Below are positions 1-13,076 of a stretch of DNA of 64,000 nucleotides, piece after piece. Source of the DNA: Chinchilla lanigera (lineage: Eukaryota > Chordata > Mammalia > Rodentia > Chinchillidae); assembly GCF_000276665.1 (NCBI RefSeq), contig NW_004955405.1, forward strand, positions 15,894,196-15,958,195, in the 5' to 3' direction. Both the position numbers and the translations under genes were made by a program. A model generated the notes under the pieces. The model was not told the DNA's origin. It did no database searches and was given only the letters and a program-made list of their open reading frames with translations. Each line of letters begins with the position of its first letter. The first letter of the stretch is position 1.

Positions 1-3000
1 TCATATATAGTGGATGTGGGTCTCCATGGGGCCTCCCTTTTCCCACAATGCAAAGCAACAATCTGCTTGCCTCTGCACTGTTGTTCTTCATACCCAGTCT
101 CCGAGGTTCACATCTTTTAAAGCTGACATTCTCTTTAAAAAGCTGCACAACAGTATGGTTTATTGCAGCCTTAAAGCTCAAAAATATAAAAATCACAGAG
201 GATGGATTGCCTCAAAGCCAACAACACAGAAAGCAGCTTATGAGGGTTATATAAGAAATAAGTAAGACAAAAATGATTGTGCCATGTGTAAAACTAAAAA
301 GCTGGGATTGGCCCAGATCTCAAGAGCAGCTGTGAAAGAAACAAAAGGCAGTAGTCAAATGCAAAGAGAAAGTCACAGTAGTGATGAGTTTTCAAATCCA
401 GAACGCTGCACAAAGATTAAGCAAAGGCCCTATTTAACTTTTATTTAAATCCAAAATAAATACACCTCCAGCATGGAGCGGCTCTGCAGCATGACAAACC
501 AACTGTTTTAGTTTGTGTTTATGTTGATGGTGGATTGGGCAACAAGTTCAGGAGCCTGACTCATACTAGTTCAGACAAAAAAAAAAAAAATGAATTCACC
601 AGTTTATATAAAAGGAAGCTGAAGCATTTTAACAGTTTTCAAGGATCAGTGAGGGCAGGTCTGACTCTAGCACTTTGTCCTCCATCTCTCACCTGCTTTT
701 CTTAGAATGTGAGCTTCCTTCTCAGGAGGGCTCTCATGCATGGCAGAGGAGGTGGCCAAAAACAGGGTTCCTCAAGCAGTATTAAAGTTTTGTTACTGAC
801 TGACTAACAGATGCCAGGTGACTTCCTAAGTGCTGAGCATACCTACACATGGATAAGAGGTTATCAGTATTCTTTTCATTTAATAAAAAAATTACTATTA
901 AGTCCATTTCCATACCGGAGACCTGGCCAAGATCCCCAACTGCCTGTATGAGGGGTACAGTGAAAGGATGAAATAAGAAACAGAGTCAAATTTAGTAATT
1001 TGCAAGGTGGGGCTGGGAAGTCAATGCCTCAGGATGGGCAGAGACAAAGACACTCTGAGCCAGCTACTATTTATTGAGGGTATACAGTGATAGGAGGGGC
1101 TGGCAGAAGATTCAAGGCCAAGGCCAGCGGAAGACTCAGAGGTCGATGATTCAGATGACTCAGCACAACGGATAATCCTGGGCTGACTCAAGAGGGCAGA
1201 GATGAACCATGCTAAGAAGGATCTTGCCTGGGAGTGTTTTTTAATCTCAGGGGTCTTAGTTTAGTCTTAGTGGGTGCGAGAGGATGGCCCATACCTAAAG
1301 AGTAAATGGGAAATCTCAAAAGGGTGATATGATAATCCCCAGCCTCCATTTATCCCTTAGGGAGGTATGCAAAATGAGCCATTGTGAATTTGTGGTCTCC
1401 AACATTTCCAGACACAGTAATTATCTATTACTTCCACTTACTATTTCTGTCTTTCCTTGGCCTATTTTCATTTTCTTTCTACGTGTGATTTTGTAGTAAG
1501 TCCTGGAGTACATACTTTTTTTTTTTACCTTTTCACTTTTCATTTGCATTCATCCAAGAATGTAATATTTACATATTTATTAAGGGTTGCTCATTGGTTA
1601 TTCAGTGTATATTTTTGGAGCACAGTTTTCATTTGGAAAATATCTGATGGCTTAGGATAAGAGAGGTCAAATTCTAAGTGTCTTGAATTATTACCAAAAG
1701 AAAAGAAAATGCTCGATCACCTAGAACACCCCCTGTGGCTTGTTCTGCAGGTTTCTTCTCCCGTCTTGTTGAGCATTTACTGAAAATCTACTATATGACA
1801 GTAAGCATTGTGCAAGGTGCTTGAGATATATAAATAAAATATAAGCTTATAACCATGTATAGATAAACATGTACGTATTTCTTGTTGAAAATGAAACATT
1901 TTCATCTGATAAAATTTCAGAATTTTGTTGCAGTAAACATACAAAGGATTGGTATATATCCTTCATATCCTTTGATTCTTTCAGTTTCCTCAAATACTAA
2001 CATTCTGTTATCATTTTCCCTTCGAGAGTCCCAAACATCATGCTCCATTATCCTCAAAATACAACACATGTATCTAAAAACAAAGCTATTCTTTTACTTA
2101 ACCACAGTAAAATTATCAAAACCAGGAAATTAATGTCAATACAAAAGCACTGTTTAACTGATCATATTCAAACTTTGCCAACTGTCCACATAATGTCTGT
2201 TTTAGCAAAACAAAATGCTGGCTCAGATTTTATATTCAATTTTCATTGAACTTGGAACAATTCTTCAGTCTTTGTCTTTCGTGATGTTCATATTTTTTCA
2301 GAGTATAGGGTACAGATTTTGTAAAATGTCCCTTAATTTGGGTTTCTCAGATGTTTCTTCCTGACTAGATTCAGGATGTGGGTTTTGGCAGGAATATCAC
2401 TGAAATGCTGTCTTCTTCTCAGTGCCTCACTTCAGGAGGCACATGATGCCAACTTATCACATGTTTCTATTTTTAAAGTACTTAGCATCTAGGGTAGGTG
2501 ACAGGCATACAGAGCAACTACTCTCATGTTTTCTGAGTAGCACAGAAGAGAGGCACATGCATGTCCAATGTCTTTTATTCCTTCCTCATCTTCTCCTGGT
2601 TTACCTTTTCACTCTGGTTTTTGCTCCTGCAGCCAGTTGTGTGGAGACATCACCTTGCCTCAAGTCCACAGACTATCTCTTGCTTTGTGTAGTAAAGTTT
2701 CTTTGCCAACACACTTGGAAAGTCTGCAGAAGCTCATGCAGTTATTTTAGCACATGCACAGACTGGGAAGAGTGAAGGAGTTGACACTTACTACGCAACC
2801 TTTTACCATCAAAGTTAGAACAAGTGAATCAATTATCTCCTCCTCTGTGTCAGACAATTCTGAAGCACAATTTAGCTCTTCAAAGGCTCCCAGCAGGACC
2901 AAGCTCTACTTGCCCAAAGTGGTGACCAGCCAAAAACACACCCTTTGAATTGGTTTTCTTTCCATTTATTATTTTCTCCCATATCTTGACCTTTGTGTTT

Positions 3001-3085
3001 GCAGTCAGTTTCCAAAGTAAACCAACTGCATGCAATCCCTTATCTCAGACTCTGCCTTCTGGGGAAACTTAAGACATTTGATATC
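1..3085. other. Intergenic, nothing recognised
   Basis: AT-rich sequence with many stops in all frames. The longest open frame (117 codons at 2422-2775) has no recognisable domain. Part of 2570-2750 has the look of an old LTR (a late AATAAAG-like region), but I cannot support it. Confidence 0.5.
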
Positions 3086-3100
3086 AAGAGTAGATTAGAA

Positions 3101-3264
3101 GCTGGGCATGGTGGCGCACACCTGTAAGCCCAGCACTCAGGAGGCTGAAGCAGGAGGAGCATTACAAGTTGGAGGCCAGCCTGGCCTACAAAGTGAGCTC
3201 AAGACCAGCCTGAACTGCATAGCGAGACCCTGTCTCAAAAAGACAAAAATAAATAAATAAATGA
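3101..3264 (+). repeat. B1 SINE, full length with perfect TSD
   Basis: Starts gctgggcatggtggcgcaca, has the internal B1 duplication and an AAAT-rich tail. Flanked by the 15-bp duplication aagagtagattagaa at 3086-3100 and 3266-3280. Confidence 0.95.
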
Positions 3265-3589
3265 AAAGAGTAGATTAGAAAGCAGACCCTAGGATGGGTT
3301 CTAGAACCAAATCTCTCAAGAGTCAGACAATTCCCCTGCTGGTGAAAAATGTATATGGTGATAATCCCTCAAATGAATCAGCATCATTAAGAGTTTCACT
3401 GGTAAGTGATTGGGATGAAATATAGGTGGAAAGTCAGGTATCAGCTTAAGGACTCGGGATTGCCCTTGAACAACTGAAGGCAGTGATAATTACAAGATCT
3501 GTGGGTTGATTTGTTTTTGTTAATGGTGAATCCAGAGTCTTAAAAAAAAAAGACTCAAGTAATCAACTTTCAATTCAAGGTAGGCTATG

Positions 3590-6560
3590 AAAACCAGGAA
3601 GCCTCTAAAGCATTATCCAGACAGAGCTATGTATTCTGCATCCATGGAGCAAACTGTGCTGGTAATGAGAGACAGGATTGGGCTGTAAGAGCAGAGCTAC
3701 AAATGAGACTGAGAACATTGCTTTCTATGGAAAGTCAAGGTCCTTGTAAGGAGAGACTGGAATCCTGAGACCTGACAATGGTAGCATTTAGGTGGAGAAG
3801 CTTGAGAGAAGTTTCCACTCCCACAGTCTTCTGAACTCTGTTGGCACAAGTATCTCCTTCAGCCTTGTTCGAAAATAGGCTTCCCTTGCCTGGAGACCCT
3901 GCAAATATCTAAGATGAGGCACATGCATATACATAAAGAAGGAATAGTAAGACAGGCTAATATCTACCTGGAAGAACAGAGAATACAGATATAGGAGTGG
4001 ATCTTGAAAGTGTTAGGCCAGGAAAACAAAAATGTGTTAAGTCAGGAAAGGCAGAATATAAAGGTAGACAGTCAGAGTGGACACTGGAGAACACTTGGCA
4101 TTTCAGGATATGGAAAGGACACAAGAAGCTTATTCAAATATTCTGCTGGGAAGGTTCTCTGAAGCTTGAATGGGATGAACACTTGTAGCAGCTGAGAGGG
4201 AGAGAGAGAGAGTTTAGAAATGACTCATGGAAGGTAGGAGTTAACCAAGGGAGGTTAGAATGTCAGGGAAAATTTATAATATGAGGCCTGAGAATCCACC
4301 ATCTGGTGTTCTTGTATGGGGCCAGAGGACATACTCATTTCTAGGACAGAAATACACTAATGAGTGCCATTGGCATTTCTGGAAAGCTCAGGGGTGGCTC
4401 TCCACTGTGGTTGACAGTAAGGGGTGCTGCCATGGAACTGGATTCTAAATAAAATTGAATTGATAAGGATCTAAAATATGTAACAGAGGGCAGATGGTGG
4501 CCCTTGGCTGGCAGAAGGAAAGTGTATTTAATTACAATAATGGGCAGCAAGGCTAGAGTGACAATCAGAATGTCTTCACCCACACGGCTTTCTGATAGTG
4601 ACTAATGGGCCATTATGGTCCTTGGGGCAAGTTAAAGAGGCACCCACTAGGGTGTTCATTTGGCCTACGTTTATAACTAGAAAAAATGGACATCTGGTAA
4701 ACAGAAGGCTGATGCCAACTGTCTCAGTGGAAGACTGCAACACCTCACCCAGTTTATAAGTCTAAGAGAATTCTTAGACCCAGAGCTCATCATCTGAAAG
4801 AAAATCTTGTAGAGGTACTACAATACTAGCATAAGCGTATATACTATATATTCCCCTAATAATCTTCCCAAAGACATACACCTACTTACAGAGAAATTGT
4901 GCATTGGGAAAAGGAGAACACTCAGACATTTCAAGGTTTCTCAGATACAGGGTATGAGCTGACTATGGACCAGAAAGCTAAAGGTATGGAGACAAGATGG
5001 CCCAGGCTCATCTCCATGTGGTTTAAAGGAGTCACAATCCCACCTTTAGGTTATATGCCTAGTTGCCATGACAGCAATTGAAATAAATAAATATATAATA
5101 AATAAATAAATATAAATAAATTTTTATATAAATATAAATATATATAATAAAGATATATATAAATAAATATCCGTGTATATATGGAACCCCCACCATGGCT
5201 TCCTGAATTGTGTAGTAAGAATTATTATGATAAGAAGGACGAATGAAAACCCCCAAAACTGCAGGCCCCAACTGACTAATATAGTAAAATTAGAAACATG
5301 ACATCCATCTGGGAGGAAATACAGAAAAAACATTATCACCAAATATTAACAGAAGTAGACGTGTTGGTGTCCATCATATCCTTGTTCAGGATACTTATTT
5401 AACCTGTTTGGCCACACAAAAACCAGATCCATCATAGCAATGATGAACTATTGTAAATCTAACATATGAATAGCCCCAATCTCAGCTGCTGTGTCACATG
5501 TGCTACATTTACTACAAAATAACAACATAGTCTTTGCTACATGGTATGTGGTTATTGCTCACATGAATGGGTCCATCTCAATTCCCATTAGTAAGAGGAA
5601 CAAAAGTTACCTTTTTTTTATTTTAAAGAGAATAATAATAAAAAAAAGAACAATAGCAAAATTTTATGTGAGACAGCCAGACCTACTCCTTTGCCATGGG
5701 ACTATGTTAACCTTCTTGTTCTCTGTTGCAGTATAAATAGTTTACAGGACACTGATCAAACTGACATTCAGTAGACTCTCATATGACACCAGTCACATTA
5801 TGCCAGTTGGACTTCTGAGTGAATCCAGCTCTAATGATAACCATAAATGGGCAAAAGGAACAGCCATTACTCAATAAGGCTAAAGAAACCAAGGGCTCTG
5901 GCCCTTCTAGGATGAAGAATTGGGAAACCCACCAGCCAGACAACCTAGATCAGAGAGTGACAGACGGGAGAAGGGGTAAGTATCACTTATGGCCTTGAGC
6001 CCAATTATAGCATCACAGAATACGCTTGTTCCTCTAACACCCCTACATTGACTCTTTTGCAGGCATCTTTGTCAGAGCTTGAAGGCTCTGTGATGGACTA
6101 CATATAATGAAGGCAATTAGTAGAGCTCAGTAGATACATGGTAGAATAAATCAGACATCTCCTGCTTACTTTGTAACCAGAGCTACCAGTGAGATAAGGT
6201 GACAGCTGATACCTCTACTAGGCATCTCTTACTTTCTGCCCTGGGGCTTCTCTATGTACAAACATTGAAGTATAAGGGATTGAATGCTCCCTGAGGCAAC
6301 TCTATACCCATAAGGAAGAGATTATTTCTTTTTGTCTCAGCAAACAATTCTGAATTCAAGTCCCCCAGAAGCTCTCCAGAAGTACTAAGTCCACCTTGCT
6401 AGAAAGATAGCTAACTCAGTAATGCACCTCCATATTGGTTTTCTCCTTACTATGTTTTACATCTGGTCTCCTATTCCCAAATCTTGTTTCCTGGACTCAC
6501 ATGTCAAAATAAATAGATTTGAGGAAGGCTTTGTCTCATTTTCTTCTTTTTAGGGCACCC
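3590..6560 (+). mobile_element. Fossil ERVL-type internal region (degenerate)
   Basis: The stretch around 5380-5740 resembles the pol (reverse transcriptase) part of old mammalian ERVL-class elements, read on the + strand. Flanking sequence has a similar look but is too decayed to delimit. Stops and indels interrupt every frame, so no intact protein is possible. It is ancient and no LTR pair is identified. Recognition is by eye. Confidence 0.4.
5083..5178. repeat. AT-rich microsatellite (AAATA/AT)n
   Basis: Nearly pure A/T run built from aaataaat and atatata units. Confidence 0.85.
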
Positions 6561-6599
6561 AAGTAAAGAGAATATGGTAAGATAAAGGCCCCAAGTGTG

Positions 6600-6800
6600 G
6601 CTGTATAAGGTTATACAGAGGAAATAATACTTAATTTAGGTCTTAAAGTTTCACCTAAGAAATTTTCCAGCTGGATAAGCAGGAAGAACATTCTAGATAG
6701 AGGCAACAGTATGAACAAAGGCAAAGATGTAGGAAAAGTCTTGGTAAATCCAGAGAATTTTAACTGTCTTACAATAAAAGGAGAAGCAGTCCCATGGCTG
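6600..6800 (+). repeat. L2-like LINE 3' fragment
   Basis: Contains the order typical of the L2 3' end (gaagaacattctag...gaggcaacagtatgaacaaaggc). Decayed. Confidence 0.4.
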
Positions 6801-6890
6801 ACGTTGCAGTGATGGTAGAGAGGTAAACAAGCCAGATGCAGAAGATTTGGGAGGCCATGCCAGTTGCGGTCTCCTTTAGTGACCAACAGG

Positions 6891-7249
6891 TGTTATGGGT
6901 TAGATCTGGGGTGCGCCCCAAGGCCTCATGTGTTTGGATGGTGAGTGGATCCTGAGGGCAATGGATGTGCTAAACATGTGGTTAGGAGGTGGGGCCTGGT
7001 GGGAGGCAGGTCAAGGGGGGATGAAATGAAGGGCACCCTCCCTCCCCGCCTCCTTCTTTCTCTGCTTCCTGGCAGCCACGCTGTGAGCGGCTTTCCCCTG
7101 CTTAGGTCCTCCCACCGTGTGTTTTCTTCCTTGCAGCTGGCAGATCATACGAGGACTAAGATCTCTGAATCTGAGGCAAAACAATCCTCTCCTCTTTAAA
7201 TTGTGGGCATTGGGTATTTTGTCTGGATAACAAGAAAGTGGCTAAGACA
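6891..7249 (+). mobile_element. MaLR-type solo LTR
   Basis: Begins tgttatgggttagatct, contains the hallmark gttaggaggtggggcctggt, and ends in the usual ...tggctaagaca form of MST/MLT-type LTRs. No internal region attached. Degenerate. Confidence 0.7.
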
Positions 7250-7281
7250 GAGAAGCAATTTTTTTTGGTTTGTTTGGTTGG

Positions 7282-7403
7282 TTTTTTTGAGACAGAATCT
7301 CCATATGCAGTTCAGGCAGAAGGATCACTTCAAACTCATGGTGATCCTCCTGCCTGAGCTTCCCAAGTGCTGGAACCATAAGCACATACCACCACACCTG
7401 GCA
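7282..7403 (-). repeat. B1 SINE, antisense, partly deleted
   Basis: Poly-T then gagacagaatctccatatgc and ending ccaccacacctggc; the middle is shortened. Confidence 0.85.
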
Positions 7404-7887
7404 GACATGATTATAATTCTTATACTAAGCCTCCTCCCTAACCTGAAGCAACGCAAAAACCATTTCACATTCCAGCATTGAGACATGAGTTCCTGCTCTC
7501 TGTGAATACATAAGAATGAATCTGTTCTGGCTGTTTGAGATTTCCAGAGAAAATGTGTGGTAACTTAAACAGACATTGTTGACTAACCAGACGCATTTAT
7601 TTCCCTCTCCCCATTCTTACTGGGGAGATATCCAATTTTATTTGTGCTTACGGATCACATAGGAGGGTCTTTGTCCTCAGGTGATAGTGTGAGTAAGACA
7701 CTGGCAATCTTTTCCTGAAAATATTTTAGTCTTTGAAAGCCCTGTGATTTTGTGTTTTAATTATTCATTTTAGCCATTGTAGTATGAAAGCATCTTTTAA
7801 GAAAGCTAAACTTTATCTATGGACACTGAACTTTGAATTTCATATTATTTTCCTACATCACAAAATATTACATTGGTACCTCAGCAA

Positions 7888-8330
7888 TCACAGAGGATTG
7901 GCTCCAGGACACCTTTGGATACCAAAATCCATGGATGCTCGAGCGCCTTATACATATGAAGAGATATGCTACAGTAACACCTTGGTTCACAAACGCTTCT
8001 GTTCACAAACAGTTTGGTTCTTAACAAGAGCCTTGGACAAAATTTTGCTTCCAAACTCCATTATCAGTTGAGAAACACAACCACAGCCATCTTCCCCGCA
8101 CAAACACAAAGGCAGCCATCTTCCCCCAAACTGTAAAAAAAAACCAAAGTACCACTGTATTTGTATATAACCTGCACTTATCCTCCTATAAACTTTAAAT
8201 CATTTCTAGATTATTTATAGTGCCTAAAATAATGTAAATGCAATGTAAATAGTTTTTATACTGTATTGTTTAGGGAATAATGACAAGATAATGTCTATAT
8301 ATGTTTAGTATAGATACAATTTTTCTGTTT
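7888..8330 (-). mobile_element. Tigger-type DNA transposon remnant with a nested insert
   Basis: The left part (ccaggacacctttggatacc) and right part (ataatgtaaatgcaatgtaa, ...tgtttagggaataatgac) look like the ends of a Tigger-derived short element. Between them about 7975-8130 carries repeated gttcacaaac units, like the end of a second DNA transposon. Confidence 0.5.
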
Positions 8331-8434
8331 CAAATATGTTTGAGCTGAGGTTATTACTGAGGGGAGATAAATAGACACAGAGGGTTTACACTATTCCTCT
8401 GATTTTCTTCAACCATTTGAGAATGTAAAAGCCA

Positions 8435-8536
8435 GGCCAAGGATGTAGCTCAGTAGCACAGCACCTGTCTGGCAAGCTACAAGGTCCTGAGTTTGATTCC
8501 TAAAAGAAAATTTTTGTTTGGTACCAAAAAGAAAAA
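8435..8536 (+). repeat. ID SINE
   Basis: tRNA-like A box (tagctcagtagcacagcacc) and B box (ggtcctgagtttgattcc) with A-rich tail. 10-bp duplication gtaaaagcca at 8425-8434 and 8537-8546. Confidence 0.92.
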
Positions 8537-8803
8537 GTAAAAGCCACAGCTTAGGGCACCTGCAAAACAGACAATGGGTCAGACTGGTAGTCTCTTGTAT
8601 ATACTGTTCAGATGATCTCATTTCTTCCATCACATATTGGTTTAGCAAGCATATGCATTGAAATTTGGGCCAGTGACACTTGCGAGTATTTCTTAACTCA
8701 AAAAAAGAGGCACGGGAGAAGGAATGGTCCCTGTATTGCCTGTTGCTGCTGCGTGATGCTTCCAATTTTAGTATATGTGCTGCTGAAGTGAGCACAACAC
8801 CAG

Positions 8804-8894
8804 TCTTTTTTTTTTTTTTGGTACCAGGAATTGAACTCAGGACCTTGTGCTTGCCAGGCAGGCACTTGTGCCCCTGAGCTTATATCCCTGGCCC
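8804..8894 (-). repeat. ID SINE, antisense
   Basis: Poly-T, ggtaccaggaattgaactca, then the reverse complement of the tRNA-like body ending in ccctggcccc. Confidence 0.92.
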
Positions 8895-9324
8895 CTTGCT
8901 GCTGTGTGATGAAGGCCTACAGCTGCTGCAGCCTTGTTGCGAAGATGAAGTTTCTCATCTTTAGGTGAGACTAGCAAAACAGAGGGAGGGCTCTGTTAGA
9001 ATCTTCATGTCCTTCCTGAGTCAGTTAACCAGAAAATACTTGATATTTCTTGATTTTCTTGATATTACTGACCTATTCTTGTTCTAGACTTCTTCTCTAG
9101 CCTTCTTGTTTAGATGTCTTGTTCTAACACACAAAAAAGTCCTTGCTATATAAGCCAGTTTTAATCAAATTTTCTATTGCTTAAAGCCAAAAGTATTCTA
9201 AATGGTGAAACAGACCAGGAGAATACATACATACTATACATAATACTATTGTATTGAAGAGGAAAATAGAGAGTTAACTTTTAGAGTTAAATTTCCTGCA
9301 ACTAGCTACTCACCTGAGCAGATC

Positions 9325-9751
9325 TGTCTTCCTGTCTTCCACCAATGCCAGGTACACAGTTTCCTTATCTAACTGACCGTACCCTGAACTCCCTGAACTC
9401 ATATGTTATCACAAGCATTTGCTTCCTGCAACTCCAAGCTTGCCCCCACCCTGAGCCTGTATGCCTCCAGTAACTCCAAACTTGCCTGGAGTTTGAACTC
9501 CTCCTAGTAGGCAATGTATATGATGTAGTTTTCTTTTAGGCCAATCAGTAATCATGAGCTAAGATGCAACCAATCAGTAATTGCCAAATACTCTGCTGTA
9601 CTTCTCACTTGCGAACATTATATAAGCCTTAAGAGTATCAGAGAGCAGGGCCTGACATTTTTGAGGATTAATTCCCCGTTAGGCCTGTTGATGCTAAATA
9701 AATGTGCCTCCAAATCCTGGGTGATGTTTTGGTGTTTCTCTTGCCACCGCA
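9325..9751 (+). mobile_element. Solo retroviral-type LTR with promoter signals
   Basis: Two CCAAT boxes (9540-9547, 9570-9577), a TATA box (9619-9626), an AATAAA signal (9697-9702) and a short U5-like end (...cttgccaccgca) are arranged as U3-R-U5. No coding region is attached. The outer borders and target duplication are uncertain. Confidence 0.6.
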
Positions 9752-9803
9752 GTATAATTCATTATAAATGCTGTCTTGGAAAAAAATCTGAGATACTCTA
9801 AGA

Positions 9804-9882
9804 TAGTGGTGGTGAACTATGGCATGCATGCCACAGTGGGCTGTTCTTACCACTGAGTGCTCTAAAAGTTTCACTCTCACTG
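9804..9882 (-). mobile_element. hAT-type miniature transposon, internally deleted copy
   Basis: 79 bp with imperfect terminal inverted repeats. The right end reads (reverse) cagtgagagtgaaacttttagagc, like the left end of the copy at 16318. Flanking 8-mers ctctaaga/gtctaagc share 6 of 8 bases, as for an hAT target duplication. Confidence 0.6.
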
Positions 9883-9974
9883 GTCTAAGCTAAAGTGACA
9901 GAAAAACAAGGTATGGAGCACTTTGTTCTCTTAAGATACCATGTTTTAAGGGTGTATATATTTCTCAGACTGAA

Positions 9975-10553
9975 AAACACATTGTTAGGCAATTTCATCA
10001 TTGTGTGTGAATGTCATAGTTTATGCACACAAACCTGGATGGTATAGCCTATTACACCTCTAGGCTATGTGGTATAGTTTATTGTTCCTAGGATTATGAT
10101 GAACAAAGATAATACATGGTTAAATCATGCACAGGAGAAATTTATGCAATTAAGAATGCAATAAATATGAATTGTAAGAATGCTGCTGGTGTAACTTGGC
10201 ATACTGTTTCACAGTAAACATTTTTACAAGGGTTAGGAGTAAACTGTAAAATAATGAAAAGAATAGTATGATAACTTCATAAGCAAGTAACCTAGTAAAT
10301 TATTATTACTATTAAATATTAATTACTATACATAATTGTACTATATATACTATACTTTTATATGATTGGCACTGTGGTCATAGGTTTGTTTACCCCAGCA
10401 TTACCAAAAACACAAGTAATGCATTCCTCTATGACATTATAATAGCTATGACATCACCAAGTGATAGGAATTTTCAACTCCATCATAATATTTTGGATCA
10501 CTGGTCACATATGTGGTCTATCAGTGACCATGACATCCTTATGTGACACATGG
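9975..10553 (+). mobile_element. MER2/Tigger-type DNA transposon remnant
   Basis: The left part carries acacaaacctggatggtata and the paired ctaggctatgtggtatag motif. The right part carries atgacatcaccaagtgatag and ends catccttatgtgacacatgg. This is the MER2-like order, with divergent sequence between. Confidence 0.65.
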
Positions 10554-10559
10554 CTACAT

Positions 10560-12510
10560 AAACTCTAAGATTTTGTAAACACTATAAGCAACCGTGATTA
10601 ATTTTAGGAAACGTTGGAAAACGAAAAGGAAAAAGATTCTTCAATTCATTTATGTTTTTACCTTATTTAAAAATTAGAAGGCATGCAACGAGTACTTCTA
10701 GAATTTAAAAAGTGACTTAAAAAAGGAATCAAAGACAAATTGACATCTTTGCACACGGGTAGGCATTTTGAATGGCATTCTATGGGAATCTGGGGCTGTG
10801 AATACTCAATGCCAATACCTGAAGAGGAATGAAGCCCTGAATTCAGAAAAATGATTTCACTTTTATTTTATTTGTTCTGAAGATGCATCAGAAAGGTATA
10901 ATGTAGAGCCAAAGAGCAGAGAGTACCAAACAATGAGGCTACAACAGTTTAGCTCTCCTTATTTCTCTTAGAATTTCTAATGGACTGCCCCTGGGCGTTA
11001 GTACTGAGTCTTGTCTCTTTAGCCATGTGCATTAATGATTTAGAAGTGGGAAAAAAGGTTTTACTAGTGGACACTTACTTTTTACTGGTAACACTTAAAG
11101 CTGTCTAGGAATTATTTAGGTAAAAAAGACATAGAGAACATTAAGAGGATTGACAAAAGAATAAAACACCTACAGAACGAAAAATTTAGGACAAAAATCA
11201 GAAAAAATTTCTGATAGTAAAAGCTGTCACAGACAGAACAAACCAGGGATTGATTACAGAGACTGTGGACTTTTCATTATGACTGTTTAAAGGCAAAGTA
11301 TTATCTGTCTAAGATGGTATTATTATTATTAAAATCACAAAGGTGAAAGAGATTTGGAGAATACCTATTCCAAACCCTTTATTTTATAGGTGATAAAACT
11401 GAGGCTAAGAAGTTAGGCGATCACAAAAATTATACTGTTAATTAATTGTAACACCAAAAGCTAGCATTCATTTTTTTAAAATAATAGTTTTTCTCCTACA
11501 CTGCATTTACTGAGAATTATTTTGTCTGAAGACAACATGATAAACTAGATGATTTCCCAAAGTCCTTTATAGGTTAAGAACATTAGTCAAGGACTAAAGC
11601 TATAACTTATTACAATCAAGTTTGTGGGAAATAAGTTAATCAGAATATATCCTGGCTGGCTCAAAAGATTTATTTTTAACGAATTTCAGAATAAAATTAG
11701 GAAAAATCATACAATGAATGAAGCAACTAGTTATAAAAGGAACCCATTTCAACAAGATGAGGCATGAGAGTAAAGGAAACTCTCAGCTTTGATGATTTGG
11801 AAATATTTGGTAAAACATCTCATCATATCACTATATCCAAAATTGAGCAGTTATGGAGAACTCACATTTGGAGGATTCCTGATGTATTCACATGACTAAC
11901 TACAACTGCATCATAGAATTTCTCTTCCTTCATATTTGTTCAAAAACAAAAAGTGTAGAAAATTTACCAACTTAGCAACCGCTAAATGAAAGGCATATAC
12001 CTTAAAGTAAAAAAGAAAAAAAAGATTTGCAGATTCACAAAGACTTAACCTTTTCAAGCAGAACAGAGAAACATAAAGGGGCTCACTTTCTAACTTTGTC
12101 CTGTCATCCATCAACCCACCTCAAGCTATACTATTATTTCTAACTTCTCATATTCTTATTAATATCCCTAAGTTTGTGAAAAAGAAAACCTAGTATCTCC
12201 TTTGTTCTCACTGTACATTAATAGAAATATCTGTGAGAGAGCCAGCTAAAATAGGGAAAGGGAAAATGATTGTGGGCCTGACTCTTTGTGATGAAAGTAA
12301 TGGCTCTGGAGATATTCACTAAGATGAGGAAACTATATGATGTCTAAGAATATTTCCTTAAGTGAATGAGATATAATTCTTACCTGCATGGAATGGACAA
12401 AACTCCAGGACTTTGGCTTTCTCATGCAGCTTGGACCTTGATTTCCTTGACCAAGTTTATCTCTCTCACATCATTTCTTTGAGGTATGGAAAAGTAAACA
12501 GATGATGAAA
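10560..12510. other. Intergenic, almost nothing recognised
   Basis: No gene and no SINE. A short antisense MIR-like piece (tgataaaactgaggctaag) lies at about 11340-11440. The rest is unclassified AT-rich DNA. Confidence 0.5.
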
Positions 12511-12511
12511 T

Positions 12512-12606
12512 ACTCTTTTTTTTTTTTTTTTTTGATACTAGGAATTGAACTCAGAACCTTGCACTTGCCAGGCAGGCACTGTGCTGCTGAGCAATATCCC
12601 TAGCCC
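12512..12606 (-). repeat. ID SINE, antisense
   Basis: Poly-T, gatactaggaattgaactca and the reversed tRNA-like body ending ccctagccca. A short duplication cagatgat flanks it. Confidence 0.92.
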
Positions 12607-13076
12607 AGATGATTTAATATTCTGTCTTTAGGGAGAAGCTGAGAATGTGGACTTAACTTTAGAGGAAAGAATGTAAAAAAGACACCTATACTATATTACA
12701 GAATGTCTGTCATAGCTATCCATGCCTGAGCAACCACAAAAGAAATGGCCTGGCAACCATGCAAACATATTACAGCCAGAGAACTTACGCAATTTTCCTG
12801 AGAATTAAGATGATAGAATTGCATTTAAACCCAAGTAGTATGACTAACCTGTGAAATCTGGTTAGAAAAATATTTTGATTTACTAAATTATCTCCTAAAT
12901 AAGATATAGTTAGATGTCCAACTCTCAGTTTGACTTTTACGTAAATAAACTAGTGAGAGGAGAGCCTCTTGTTCCCAACAGCCTTATGAGACATAAACCA
13001 ATCAGGATGTTTCCCAGCTCAAAAGGTTTATTTCAAATTAATTTTATTTTATTTCCCTTTAAATCTATGCATTAAA

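Noticed and set aside
2422..2775. 117-codon open frame
   Set aside because: No recognisable domain, no splice or promoter context, in decayed intergenic DNA.
8409..8795. 128-codon antisense frame
   Set aside because: Runs across ID SINE sequence; chance frame.
9697..9702. AATAAA as a gene's polyadenylation site
   Set aside because: Sits at the expected place inside an LTR; no gene precedes it.
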